From contig DEHX01000171.1 in NCBI GenBank assembly GCA_002352145.1, forward strand, positions 1-22,444: 22,444 nt of DNA, read 5' to 3'. The translations under genes and the position numbers were made by a program. Origin of the DNA: Chitinophagaceae bacterium UBA2789. GTDB lineage: Bacteria > Bacteroidota > Bacteroidia > Chitinophagales > Chitinophagaceae. Positions 5,701 through 14,544 of this stretch are shown in pieces. Each line of letters starts with the position of its first letter. Position 1 is the stretch's first letter. The notes beneath the pieces are model-generated. The model searched no databases. It saw only the letters and a list, made by a program, of their open reading frames with translations, and was not told the origin of the DNA.

Positions 5701-6639
5701 ATGACGATCGGCCTTGATATGATGGGGGGCGATTATGCCCCGATGGAAGCAGTAAAAGGAGTAAAATACTGGTTATCGGGTAATGATAAGCCGGTAAATC
5801 TCCTATTAATTGGTGATGAACCAGCTATTCAAAAATTGCTGACCGAGCATGATGTCCCATCAGATCATATCACTATTGTTCATGCAGAAGAAATCATCGA
5901 TATGCATGAACACCCTACCAAAGCCCTTAGGGAAAAACAAAATTCATCTATTGCCATTGGCTTTCACCTGCTGGCATCCGGTAAGATGGATGCTTTTATT
6001 AGCGCTGGTAATACAGGCGCCATGCTGGTGGGCACATTATTTAGCATAAAAGCGCTGGAAGGGGTGATTAGGCCAACCATCTCAACCATCATTCCAAAGG
6101 AAAATGGCGGCACCGGATTGTTATTGGATGTAGGATTGAACGCTGACTGCAAACCTGAACAACTGAACCAGTTTGCCATTATGGGGTCCGTATATGCTCA
6201 ACTGGTATTGGGAATTGAAAAACCCAAAGTAGGCCTGATCAATGTGGGTGAAGAGGAAGGAAAAGGAAATTTGCTGGCACAGGCTACCTATCCCCTGTTA
6301 AAAGAAAATAAACACATTCACTTCATTGGCAATATTGAGGGCCGTGATGTACTGATGGATAAAGCCGATGTAATGGTCTGCGAAGGTTTTACCGGCAATA
6401 TCATACTTAAATTGGCTGAATCTTTATACGAAATCGGTCAAAGAAAAAAGATAGATGACGAATACTTCGACCGGTTCAACTTTGAAATATATGGAGGAAC
6501 ACCAGTTTTAGGTGTAGCGAAACCAGTTATCATTGGCCATGGTATTTCTGGAGCCAAAGCGTTTATGAACATGATAAAACTGTCTCAACTCATGCTGGAA
6601 AAAGATGTGATGCAGAAAATGAAAGAGGAACTTGCCTGA
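5701..6639 (+). CDS. plsX: Phosphate acyltransferase PlsX
   Basis: The 312-residue soluble enzyme converts acyl-ACP and phosphate to acyl phosphate, the acyl donor for glycerol-3-phosphate acylation in phospholipid synthesis. The N-terminal GLDMMGGDYAP (4-14) fits the family. EEIIDMHEHPTKALREKQNSS, FISAGNTGAMLVG, LLDVGLNADCKPEQL, NVGEEEGKGN and CEGFTGNIILK follow in the family order. The length is slightly shorter than E. coli PlsX. The ATG at 5701 is directly before the conserved N terminus. The gene is last in yceD-rpmF-plsX. A PlsC-type acyltransferase acting later in the pathway is encoded at 21067-21843. Confidence 0.95.
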   Translation: MTIGLDMMGGDYAPMEAVKGVKYWLSGNDKPVNLLLIGDEPAIQKLLTEHDVPSDHITIVHAEEIIDMHEHPTKALREKQNSSIAIGFHLLASGKMDAFISAGNTGAMLVGTLFSIKALEGVIRPTISTIIPKENGGTGLLLDVGLNADCKPEQLNQFAIMGSVYAQLVLGIEKPKVGLINVGEEEGKGNLLAQATYPLLKENKHIHFIGNIEGRDVLMDKADVMVCEGFTGNIILKLAESLYEIGQRKKIDDEYFDRFNFEIYGGTPVLGVAKPVIIGHGISGAKAFMNMIKLSQLMLEKDVMQKMKEELA

Positions 6640-6710
6640 TTGTTGAAAAATACCGCTTTACCGGTATGCCCTCCCCCTCCTAGCAAATTATCTTTAGGGA
6701 AACACAATAA

Positions 6711-7544
6711 TTGCGACTATTACTTTCTATATATACATTATTGCTCATAGGCCGTCTTCAGGCCCAGCCTGTCAACGAGGTTAACCTGGCAAGTAATGCC
6801 TTTTATATTCCGGCCGAAAAAACAATTCTTTACAAATTGGGCGATAAAACTATTCCTCTGCTCATCAGCCAGTATGGTAATTCATCAGAAATTGTTTGCA
6901 TCAACCTTCACGATAATGAGTTTACGTCAGTACAAGCGGCAAGATCAGTGCTGGAACAAAAAGGCGGCTTACTTATTAAGTTAGATAACAGCAGGCAGCG
7001 GGTCATTCGTTTCCGCTTAAGAGGCAGAAACTATGCATTCGACCCCAACCGGATTTTTTCCCGGGTTGGTATTGAACAAACTTTAAGAGAAAACAGTACA
7101 GCTGATCCTTATGCAATTGAAGAAATTGAAAAATTTGCGACCCGTATACTGAATCTTATCCCGGAAGAAACTATTTGTGTTGTGGCACTTCATAACAATA
7201 CAGAAAATGCTTATTCTATAAAAAGCTATTTGCCGGGCAATGAAAGGGAAAAGGATGCCCGTGAAGTTTATGCCAACGAAAACCAGGACATTGATGATAT
7301 TGTACTTACTACCGACAGCATGCTGTACAAAAAAATGGCAGACTGCGGATATAACAGCGTCTGGCAGCACAATGAACGGGCAAAGAAAGACGGCTCCCTG
7401 AGTGTATTCTACGGTGAAAAGAACAAACGATATATCAACATTGAAACACAGCATGGCCGTTTATCGCAATACATAGAAATGTTTGGCAAACTAATGGACA
7501 TTTTAAATGATGAAACAAAAGGCGGTCAGTTCTCTCCTGACTGA
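6711..7544 (+). CDS. Exported protein with M14 carboxypeptidase-like zinc motifs
   Basis: The 277-residue product starts with a signal peptide (residues 1-18, cleavage likely at LQA-Q). I do not recognise a named family. The residue order fits the funnelin/M14 and AstE-like metallohydrolase fold: LHDNE (H67, E70) as an HxxE zinc pair, R106 and FDPNR (D111, N113, R114) as the substrate-binding Arg/Asn-Arg signature, VVALHNN (H161) as the third ligand, and YINIETQHG (E245) as the candidate catalytic glutamate. The product would be a periplasmic peptidase or amidase (inference). The start is TTG at 6711, about 11 bases after an AGGGA stretch; the upstream in-frame ATG at 6666 runs into a stop. 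It lies 71 bp after plsX. Confidence 0.7.
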   Translation: MRLLLSIYTLLLIGRLQAQPVNEVNLASNAFYIPAEKTILYKLGDKTIPLLISQYGNSSEIVCINLHDNEFTSVQAARSVLEQKGGLLIKLDNSRQRVIRFRLRGRNYAFDPNRIFSRVGIEQTLRENSTADPYAIEEIEKFATRILNLIPEETICVVALHNNTENAYSIKSYLPGNEREKDAREVYANENQDIDDIVLTTDSMLYKKMADCGYNSVWQHNERAKKDGSLSVFYGEKNKRYINIETQHGRLSQYIEMFGKLMDILNDETKGGQFSPD

Positions 7545-7581
7545 TTTTTCAAAAAAGATGTTGATAATTACCTGAAAAAGT

Positions 7582-7613
7582 TTTGGCGCAAAACGTTGCA
7601 GACCGTATTTTTG
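7582..7613 (+). promoter_or_regulatory. Promoter of tRNA-Lys
   Basis: TTTG at 7582-7585, a 20-base spacer and TATTTTTG at 7606-7613 match the Bacteroidota TTTG-N19/21-TAnnTTTG promoter exactly. Transcription would start at about 7618-7620, some 16 bases before the mature tRNA. The sequence after the box, GCACTCCC, is shared with the yceD promoter. Confidence 0.8.
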
Positions 7614-7635
7614 CACTCCCTAAAAAGGAAAGGTT

Positions 7636-7708
7636 GATCTCGTAGCTCAGTTGGTAGAGCACAACACTTTTAATGTTGGGGCCCTGGGTTCGAGTCCCAG
7701 CGGGATCA
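7636..7708 (+). tRNA. tRNA-Lys (anticodon UUU)
   Basis: This is a complete 73-nt tRNA. The acceptor GATCTCG pairs with CGGGATC, the D arm contains AGCTCAGTTGGTAGAGC, and the anticodon stem CAACA/TGTTG has loop CTTTTAA (UUU). The T arm is CTGGG-TTCGAGT-CCCAG, with discriminator A. CCA is not encoded. It has a consensus promoter upstream and a terminator starting two bases after it. Confidence 0.97.
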
Positions 7709-7710
7709 CA

Positions 7711-7749
7711 AAGAGGCTGTCTAAAAAGGACAGCCTCTTTTTCTTTTTG
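7711..7749 (+). terminator. Terminator of tRNA-Lys
   Basis: AAGAGGCTGTC (7711-7721) and GACAGCCTCTT (7729-7739) are perfect 11-bp arms with a seven-base loop, followed by a T-rich tract. Confidence 0.9.
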
Positions 7750-7760
7750 ACCTTTTGGAG

Positions 7761-7768
7761 TACGTTTG
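7761..7768 (+). promoter_or_regulatory. -7 promoter box for the SDR gene
   Basis: TACGTTTG matches TAnnTTTG and lies 23 bases before the ATG at 7792. The -33 position falls in the T tract of the tRNA-Lys terminator and has no clean TTTG. Confidence 0.45.
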
Positions 7769-7791
7769 TATTACATAATATTAAATCTTAT

Positions 7792-8601
7792 ATGTCATCC
7801 TTTTTTAAAGATAAAGTGGTGGTAGTAACCGGTGGTACAGACGGTATTGGCAAGGCACTGGTAGATGCCTTACTGGCATCGGGTGCAAAAGTGGCTACCT
7901 GCGGCCGAAATTCGGACAAACTTTACAGCCTTCAAACAGAATACCCATCTTCGCCTCTGCATACAATGGTAGCTGATGTAAGTAGTGAAAATGACTGCCG
8001 CCGATTCATTGAAGTGACGATTAAGGTTTTCGGTGGTATTGATGTATTGATCAATAATGCCGGAGTTTCTATGCGGGCCCTTATTAAAGAAGCAGAAGTT
8101 GATGTGATCCGGAAAGTAATGGACATTAACTTTTATGGAACTGTCTATTGCACCAAGTATGCTTTGCAGTCTATCATCGAAAGAAAAGGAGTCATTGTGG
8201 GGGTTTCTTCCATCGCAGGCTATCGGGGCCTTCCGGGCAGGAGCGGATACTCAGCCAGCAAGTTTGCTGTACAAGGATGGCTGGAAGCCATTAAAACAGA
8301 GTTGGTAGCCGATGGGGTGCATGTCATGTGGGTGTGTCCTGGTTTCACCACTTCTAATATCCGGAATGCAGCCCTGAACAAAGAAGGGAGTTCTCACGGA
8401 GAAACACCTATGGATGAAAGTAAAATGATGACAGCAGAGGAATGTGCAGTGCATATTTTAAAGGCTGTCAGAAAAAGAAAAAGAACCCTTGTACTCACTT
8501 TTACAGGGAAAAGAACGGTATTCATGCAAAAATTCTTTCCAAAATTAGCAGACAATTTGGTCAGAAAGTTCTTCTTTAAAGATGGGAACCTTGTTAAATA
8601 G
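7792..8601 (+). CDS. Short-chain dehydrogenase/reductase (SDR) family oxidoreductase
   Basis: The 269-residue classical SDR has the NAD(P)-binding TGGTDGIG (13-20) and CGRN at 37-40. The arginine there, at the end of the second strand, suggests NADPH preference (inference). ADV (61-63), NNAG (88-91), N113 and the catalytic Ser139/140-Tyr153-Lys157 set (VSSIAG...YSASK) are present. A basic C-terminal extension after about residue 240 resembles DHRS7-like members, which may touch membranes. The substrate cannot be told. The open frame runs upstream through tRNA-Lys, but the ATG at 7792 is the true start because it lies after the tRNA terminator and next to a -7 box. The SAM hydrolase gene follows after 21 bp. 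Confidence 0.9.
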   Translation: MSSFFKDKVVVVTGGTDGIGKALVDALLASGAKVATCGRNSDKLYSLQTEYPSSPLHTMVADVSSENDCRRFIEVTIKVFGGIDVLINNAGVSMRALIKEAEVDVIRKVMDINFYGTVYCTKYALQSIIERKGVIVGVSSIAGYRGLPGRSGYSASKFAVQGWLEAIKTELVADGVHVMWVCPGFTTSNIRNAALNKEGSSHGETPMDESKMMTAEECAVHILKAVRKRKRTLVLTFTGKRTVFMQKFFPKLADNLVRKFFFKDGNLVK

Positions 8602-8622
8602 GAGTATATAAATCATTAACCC

Positions 8623-9432
8623 TTGCCTTTAATAACCCTGACATCAGATATTGGAAGCCCCGACTACCTGGTAGGCGCTATAAAGGCACAATTGCTTCAC
8701 CTTAACCCGGAATTCAGGATCGTAGACATTACACATAATGTACCTCCATTTAACTATTCACAGGCGGCTTATGTTTGTCGTGCCAGCCTCCGCAATTTTC
8801 CTGATTTTAGCTATCACCTGATTCTGGTTAATCTTTTTGAGAAAAAACCGGAGCAACTGCTGCTGGCTTTTCATAACAACCAATATATACTCTGCGCCGA
8901 CAATGGCTTGCTTACAATGATGCTGGAAGAAACACCGGAAATAGTAATAGGCCTGCCGCTGGATGATACTGCCATAAAAAATACCACCTACCTCACCAGG
9001 GTTATGGGAGAAGCTGTAAATAAACTGATAAATGGAGAGTCAATAAAAAGTATTGGCGTTGCTGATGTAAAATATGTGGAGAAAAAAGCCCTTAAACCAA
9101 TGCTGGATAATAACCTGATTGAGGGCCAGATCATTTTCATTGACAGCTTTGAAAATGTAATAGTCAATATCACCCATGAGCAATTTGAAGAACAGCGCAA
9201 AGGAAGAGGATTCAGGATTGTATTCAAAAGAGATGAAGTGATTGACCGTATCAGTGATACCTATGCAGATGTACCGGAAGGTGAAAAGCTGGCCCTGTTC
9301 AATAGTGCAGGGTACCTGGAAATTGCAATCAATAAAGGCAATGCTGCCGGACTTTTTGGGCTTAAAGGTTATAACGATAAAGCCATGCAAAGCCAGCTAT
9401 CTTATCAAACAGTGAAGGTGTTTTTTGAATAG
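8623..9432 (+). CDS. S-adenosyl-L-methionine hydrolase (adenosine-forming), DUF62 family
   Basis: The 269-residue protein matches the SAM hydroxide adenosyltransferase (DUF62) family. These enzymes split SAM with water into adenosine and methionine, relatives of the fluorinase and chlorinase. TLTSDIGSPDYLVGAIKA (5-22) carries D9 and D14. ITHNVPPF with H38, CADNGLL (91-97) and IDSFENVIVNIT in the C-terminal domain follow the family order. The start is TTG at 8623, immediately before the conserved N terminus; no ATG is available nearby. It probably shares a transcript with the SDR gene. The hydrolase call rests on family knowledge; halogenases are rare. Confidence 0.88.
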   Translation: MPLITLTSDIGSPDYLVGAIKAQLLHLNPEFRIVDITHNVPPFNYSQAAYVCRASLRNFPDFSYHLILVNLFEKKPEQLLLAFHNNQYILCADNGLLTMMLEETPEIVIGLPLDDTAIKNTTYLTRVMGEAVNKLINGESIKSIGVADVKYVEKKALKPMLDNNLIEGQIIFIDSFENVIVNITHEQFEEQRKGRGFRIVFKRDEVIDRISDTYADVPEGEKLALFNSAGYLEIAINKGNAAGLFGLKGYNDKAMQSQLSYQTVKVFFE

Positions 9433-9543
9433 AATTTCACTGCTTTCCAGCACTAATAAAATCCTTTTTTCTCCAACCATAACCGGTGGTAACCTAAATT
9501 CCTAAAACTACCCCGACGCAACTGAAATCTACCACTGAAACCC

Positions 9544-9580
9544 TATTTTTGCTTTCCTTCGGTCTGTGGGCCAACCACAG
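9544..9580 (+). promoter_or_regulatory. -7 box and leader hairpin before the DUF2723 gene
   Basis: TATTTTTG at 9544-9551 is a good -7 box; no matching TTTG is seen at -33. CTGTGG (9564-9569) and CCACAG (9575-9580) form a hairpin with a five-base loop in the predicted 5' leader. TTTGCAAAGGAG follows, where AAGGAG at about 9586-9591 could act in ribosome binding, although it is far from the ATG at 9613. Confidence 0.5.
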
Positions 9581-9612
9581 TTTGCAAAGGAGTTAAAACC
9601 AATTGTTTATTT

Positions 9613-12600
9613 ATGAATTTCAGAAAAGTCAATAACCTTACAGGCTGGGCAGTTTTCTTTGTTGCCTTTGCCACTTACTTTTTGACCCGTGAAGCAAGAG
9701 GCAGCCTCTGGGATTGCGGTGAATTCGTTGCCAGTGCAGACAAAGTTCAATTGCCACACCCGCCGGGTGCTCCATTGTTTGTTTTATTGGGACGTTTCTT
9801 TATCATCCTGTTTGGAGATAACGGACAAACAGCTGCCAATGCTGTAAACTTCATGAGTGCTTTGGCAAGTGCTGCCACTATACTTTTCCTTTTCTGGAGT
9901 ATCACTCATTTTGCCCGTAAAATGTTTGTCAGTGTTGGTGAAGAATTGACATCACAGCAAACCTTTACAACCATGGCCGCCGGTGTAGTTGGCGGACTTG
10001 CCTACACCTTCAGTGATTCGTTCTGGTTTAGTGCGGTAGAAGGTGAGGTATATGCATTATCATCTTTCTTTACCGCATTAGTGTTCTGGGCTATGCTGAA
10101 ATGGGAACATGCAGATGAACATGCCGGTAACGATCCTCATGCAAGGGCAAGGAGCGACCGGTGGATTGTTTTCCTTTTCTTCATGATGGGTTTATCTATC
10201 GGGGTACACTTGTTGAACTTGCTGGTTATACCGGCAATTGTAATGATTTATTATTACCGTCGTTATCAGCCTACTACTAAAGGGGCTATCACCGCATTTA
10301 TTATTGGCTGCTTGATTACAGGCCTGGTTCAGGTAGGTGTCATTCAATACTCCATGAAAGCAGCAGGACAGTTTGATGTATTCTTTGTTAACTCTTTCGG
10401 CCTCCCCTTCTTTGCCGGGTTTGCCATTTACTTCCTGGCATTGGCGGCGGTTATTATTTGGGCATTGCGTTTAAAAGAAACAAAGGTTTCGCCTACTGTA
10501 ATGATCATTTGGTTTGCTTTATTCCTTTTCTTGTCTGCTCTTCCGTTTGTCATTAAACCAGGTGCAGGTCTCAGCATAGGAAAACTTTTATTGCTATTAA
10601 TCGTGGCAGCAGCAGCAGGATACTTTATTAAAGCCAGTGCAATAAAAATTGTAAAACTGTCTCTCTGGTGTTATCTCTTTATGATGCTGGGTTACATGAT
10701 GTACCTCACCACCATGATACGCTCCAATGCTAACCCGGCAGTAGATATGAATAATGTTGACAACCCAATCAACCTTGTTTACTATCTGAGCCGTGAACAA
10801 TATGGTGAAGCTCCATTGGTTTACGGGCCGCATTTTTCTGCCGATTACGACTATGATGATAACGGCTATGTGAAAATGAAAGAAGGAGACATGAAGTATG
10901 TAAAAGGAAAAGATAAATACATACCTATCGGTCGCGACAAAAAACCCCAGTACCAAAGCAGTGATATGCAGTTATTCCCCCGTATCTGGGACAGCAGCAA
11001 TGATCAATACCATGCAGACTTTTATGCAGAATGGCTGAATATTGGGATGGAGAAAAGCCCTATAACACAGAGAGACCGTTACACACCTCCTACCCTTTCA
11101 GATAATGTCAACTGGTTCTTCACTTACCAGATGGGGCTGATGTACTGGCGATACTTCATGTGGAATTTTGCAGGCAAGCAAAATGATATACAAGGTTTGG
11201 GAAATAAGCGGGACGGCAACTGGATCAGCGGAATTTCGATTATTGACAATAAAAGACTCGGCGATCAGTCAAAACTGCCGGACAGCATAAAAAACAATAA
11301 AGCTAACAATAAGCTTTTCCTGATTCCATTCATATTAGGCATTATTGGGTTCGTTTACCAGTTTTTACGGAACAGGAATGATTGGGTGGTCAGCTTCCTG
11401 CTGTTCTTCTTCACCGGCATTGCAGTAGTACTATACCTGAACCAGCCCGGAAACCAGCCCCGTGAAAGGGATTATGCTTATGTAGGGTCCTTCTATGCAT
11501 ATGCCATCTGGATCGGTTTGGCAGTAGTTGGTTTTGTGAAGATGGCTATGGAAAAAGCTGATAAGCTTACATTCCAAAACCTGATGATCGGAGGAACAAT
11601 ACTCACCTTCTTTGTCACACTAATGAGTACAGCTCCCGGCACAATTGGCGACATGTTCATGGTTTCCATTTTCGCTTCAGCTTTGTTCGCCATTTTTACA
11701 ACCATTGTATATTTTCTTGTAAAAGCTGTTTCATCCAATGGTCAAAATCACCGCATGGCCAACATTGCATCTGCTGCTATTTGTATGGTGGCGCCGGTGC
11801 TGATGGCACAACAGGAATGGGATGATCATGACAGAAACCAAAAAACAACTGCGCCGGATATTGCGAAAAACTATCTCGAAAGTTGTGCACCGAATGCAGT
11901 TATTTTCACCTTTGGTGATAATGACACCTATCCGCTCTGGTATGCACAGGAAGTAGAAGGTGTTCGTCCGGATATTCGTATCATTAATAACAGTTTGTTG
12001 GGTATTGACTGGTACATCAACCAGCTTCGTTACCAGGTAAATAAGGCAGATTCTCTGGATGTAATCTGGTCTCCGGAGCAAATTGAAGGACATAACCGTG
12101 AATTCATGCGGTATAAACTCAGCCCTAATGCTGACCCCAACAAATATTATCCTTTGTACGAGGTTATGAAGAATATCCTCGGCAAGCCTTATATCAACAA
12201 TGAAACCGGAAGAGATGAAGGCCCTAACGGATTCCCTGTTGCACAGGTATACAATCCTCAAACAAAAGACTGGGATCCTGTAGCCAAATTCAGTGTACCT
12301 GTAAATGCTGAACTGGTTAGAAAGAACGGAACTGTGAATGCAGGCGACAGTGTACTTTCAGAAATGCTTTTTGAGATTCCGATGAATAAACTTAAGGGCG
12401 GGTTAGTAAGAAGTGACTTCATTATTCTAAATATAATCGCTTCTAACCAGTGGAAACGTCCGATCTATTTCACTGCCAATTTTGGAGAATTGGGTTTTGG
12501 CCAGTATCTACGTAAAGATGGTATGGCTTATCGCCTGGTACCGGTGATAAATAAAGCCCCTCAGCAAAACTGGGTAGTAGAGCAGGCATTCCGTCAGAAT

Positions 12601-13329
12601 GGCCTCGGTGGAACCCAGATCAGGGATAACAATACTGACTCCATGTACAAGGTAATGATGACCGAATTTGAGTTTGGTGGTGCCAATAAGAAAGGCGTTT
12701 ATTTCGACGAAGAAAACCGACGTCATATCCTTAACATCAGGGCACTATATGGCGAAGCAGCAGGTAATATGGCAGACCTTGGCAGGAAAGAAGAAGCGCA
12801 AAAATTATTAGATAAAGTTGAAGCCGGAATAAACCCTGCCAACTTACCTTATGCACAGGTTAGCCGGTATAATGGACACAACCAGACCGGCCTGATCTAC
12901 CTCGAAGCCTGTTACAAGGCAGGAAAAACTGACCTGGCCGAAAAAGTTCGGCAGGCTGTGAAAAAAGACCTGGAGCAGCAAATGAATTATTATGCAGCCC
13001 TGGGTAATATGAGCCGTCTTGAATTCAATAAGATCCTGGATCAATATGATAACATGCGGCAGCAGGCGCAGATGAAAGCAGCTTTCGCCCAAACTGCTGA
13101 ACAGCAAAACCAGGCAAGACAGGAAATGAACCAGGCAGAATATTATTTCAGCAACAGTTTAAAAGATAAACAAGCTGGCCTGCGAACCGAAATCCTGATC
13201 AACAGGGGATTAATGGATGTAATGAAAGCAGTGGAAGAAAAATATGTTCCGCAAACTCAAGCACCTAAACCCGGTGTGGAAGGCGGGGGAACTATTATCA
13301 ACTCACCGGACAGTACAGATAAGAAGTAA
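9613..13329 (+). CDS. DUF2723 (GT117-like) large membrane protein with C-terminal repeat domain
   Basis: The 1238-residue protein is the Bacteroidota form of DUF2723, the family of human TMEM260, an O-mannosyltransferase (GT117). The N terminus has the signature SLWDCGEFVASA (31-42) with acidic D34 and E37, then HPPGAPLF (49-56), as in GT-C glycosyltransferases with an acidic first-loop site. About ten helices fill residues 12-370. A soluble insert covers roughly 380-570, and a second helix group about 575-760 encloses PRERDYAYVGSF (616-627). A conserved GDNDTYPLWYAQEVEG block lies at 768-783. The region from about 1040 is helical and TPR-like. A transfer of sugar from a lipid donor to exported proteins or lipids is likely; acceptor and sugar are unknown. 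It is monocistronic, with its own -7 box and terminator. Confidence 0.87.
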   Translation: MNFRKVNNLTGWAVFFVAFATYFLTREARGSLWDCGEFVASADKVQLPHPPGAPLFVLLGRFFIILFGDNGQTAANAVNFMSALASAATILFLFWSITHFARKMFVSVGEELTSQQTFTTMAAGVVGGLAYTFSDSFWFSAVEGEVYALSSFFTALVFWAMLKWEHADEHAGNDPHARARSDRWIVFLFFMMGLSIGVHLLNLLVIPAIVMIYYYRRYQPTTKGAITAFIIGCLITGLVQVGVIQYSMKAAGQFDVFFVNSFGLPFFAGFAIYFLALAAVIIWALRLKETKVSPTVMIIWFALFLFLSALPFVIKPGAGLSIGKLLLLLIVAAAAGYFIKASAIKIVKLSLWCYLFMMLGYMMYLTTMIRSNANPAVDMNNVDNPINLVYYLSREQYGEAPLVYGPHFSADYDYDDNGYVKMKEGDMKYVKGKDKYIPIGRDKKPQYQSSDMQLFPRIWDSSNDQYHADFYAEWLNIGMEKSPITQRDRYTPPTLSDNVNWFFTYQMGLMYWRYFMWNFAGKQNDIQGLGNKRDGNWISGISIIDNKRLGDQSKLPDSIKNNKANNKLFLIPFILGIIGFVYQFLRNRNDWVVSFLLFFFTGIAVVLYLNQPGNQPRERDYAYVGSFYAYAIWIGLAVVGFVKMAMEKADKLTFQNLMIGGTILTFFVTLMSTAPGTIGDMFMVSIFASALFAIFTTIVYFLVKAVSSNGQNHRMANIASAAICMVAPVLMAQQEWDDHDRNQKTTAPDIAKNYLESCAPNAVIFTFGDNDTYPLWYAQEVEGVRPDIRIINNSLLGIDWYINQLRYQVNKADSLDVIWSPEQIEGHNREFMRYKLSPNADPNKYYPLYEVMKNILGKPYINNETGRDEGPNGFPVAQVYNPQTKDWDPVAKFSVPVNAELVRKNGTVNAGDSVLSEMLFEIPMNKLKGGLVRSDFIILNIIASNQWKRPIYFTANFGELGFGQYLRKDGMAYRLVPVINKAPQQNWVVEQAFRQNGLGGTQIRDNNTDSMYKVMMTEFEFGGANKKGVYFDEENRRHILNIRALYGEAAGNMADLGRKEEAQKLLDKVEAGINPANLPYAQVSRYNGHNQTGLIYLEACYKAGKTDLAEKVRQAVKKDLEQQMNYYAALGNMSRLEFNKILDQYDNMRQQAQMKAAFAQTAEQQNQARQEMNQAEYYFSNSLKDKQAGLRTEILINRGLMDVMKAVEEKYVPQTQAPKPGVEGGGTIINSPDSTDKK

Positions 13330-13338
13330 TCTTACCCA

Positions 13339-13376
13339 CAATAAAAAAGCCCCGGAGTTCCGGGGCTTTTTTATTG
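13339..13376. terminator. Strong bidirectional terminator
   Basis: The 18-bp arms 13339-13356 and 13359-13376 are perfect inverted repeats with a GT loop. Each has an AGCCCCGGA core, with A6 on one side and T6 on the other, so it works on either strand. It follows the DUF2723 stop by nine bases. Confidence 0.92.
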
Positions 13377-13443
13377 TCAACTTCTCAGTAATATTATTGT
13401 TATGAAAGCAGCAGCGAAGTATTTGTTGTAAATTGTATATCCA

Positions 13444-14541
13444 ATGCGAGGTTTTCATTTTACCAAATATGACCCGGATAGAGATGGCAAAAGCCGGTTT
13501 GAGCAATTACTTGATCTGTTTATGCAGTTACTAACCTATACAAGCGGCGACGTAACTGAGGCCATGCAATGGATAAATGAATTGGATAAGAAATATCAAT
13601 TGACAGATGATGAATACGGCATGGGTGATTTCATTGAAGAGTTAAGGGAGAAAGGGTATATCACAGATAATAATGAGCAGGGACAGATAAAGATCACTCC
13701 AAAAACCGAACAAGGCATCAGAAAAAGAAGCCTGGAGGAAATATTCGGTAAACTAAAAAAAACAAAACAGGGTGATCATCACAGTTTCAAGCCAGGCCAG
13801 GGTGATGAAGTAAATCCTGAGACAAGGCAATTCCAGTTTGGCGATATGCTGGAGCAAATTGATTTTACAGAAAGTATCCGCAATGCGCAGATCAATCATG
13901 GTATTGAGAGTTTTCATATGAAGGAAGATGATCTGAGTATACGGGAAACTGATTTCAAAGCACAGACATCCACTGTGCTGATGATTGATATCTCCCACTC
14001 CATGATCTTATATGGAGAAGACAGGATCACTCCTGCCAAAAAAGTGGCCATGGCCCTGAGCGAACTGATAAAAACAAAATATCCAAAGGACACTTTGGAT
14101 ATAGTTGTGTTTGGGAACGATGCCTGGCCCATTGAAGTGAAAGACCTTCCCTATTTGCAGGTCGGCCCCTATCATACCAACACCGTGGCTGGCCTTGAAC
14201 TGGCAATGGACATATTGCGAAGAAGAAAAAATCCAAACAAGCAGATCTTCATGATCACTGATGGGAAGCCCACCTGTTTGAAAATCGGGAAGCGGTATTA
14301 CAAAAACAGTTTTGGATTGGATCGTAAAGTGGTGAACCGTTGCCTGAACTTGGCAGCACAATGTAAAAAACTAAAAATTACTATCACCACTTTTATGATT
14401 GCTACTGACCCCTACCTTCAAAGTTTTGTGCAGGAGTTTACGGAAATGAACCATGGTAAGGCATTCTTTGCATCACTCGATAAGTTAGGTGCCTTTATTT
14501 TTAAAGATTTTGAAAGTGGAAAAAGAAGAACGGTTTACTAA
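13444..14541 (+). CDS. VWA domain-containing protein
   Basis: The 365-residue soluble protein has a helical, charged N-terminal part (1-170) and a von Willebrand A domain (about 175-345). The MIDAS metal site is complete: DISHS (182-186, DxSxS), a threonine in HTNT (244-247) and TDGKP with D273. VWA proteins paired with AAA+ ATPases act as the metal-dependent partner in MoxR-type chaperone or Mg-chelatase-type insertion machines. The AAA+ gene follows after 80 bp, which supports such a pair. No signal peptide or membrane helix is seen, unlike BatA/BatB. The client is unknown. Confidence 0.85.
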   Translation: MRGFHFTKYDPDRDGKSRFEQLLDLFMQLLTYTSGDVTEAMQWINELDKKYQLTDDEYGMGDFIEELREKGYITDNNEQGQIKITPKTEQGIRKRSLEEIFGKLKKTKQGDHHSFKPGQGDEVNPETRQFQFGDMLEQIDFTESIRNAQINHGIESFHMKEDDLSIRETDFKAQTSTVLMIDISHSMILYGEDRITPAKKVAMALSELIKTKYPKDTLDIVVFGNDAWPIEVKDLPYLQVGPYHTNTVAGLELAMDILRRRKNPNKQIFMITDGKPTCLKIGKRYYKNSFGLDRKVVNRCLNLAAQCKKLKITITTFMIATDPYLQSFVQEFTEMNHGKAFFASLDKLGAFIFKDFESGKRRTVY

Positions 14542-14544
14542 TCA

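Noticed and set aside
6649..6668. Possible terminator after plsX (ATACC...GGTAT)
   Set aside because: The stem is only five pairs and no T run follows; the sequence after it is C-rich.
7651..7791. 47-codon N-terminal extension of the SDR frame
   Set aside because: It runs through tRNA-Lys and its terminator; the Rossmann fold begins right after the ATG at 7792.
10597..12261. Antisense open frames of 80-176 codons inside the DUF2723 gene
   Set aside because: They are shadows of a long, well-supported coding sequence and show no domain, start context or promoter.
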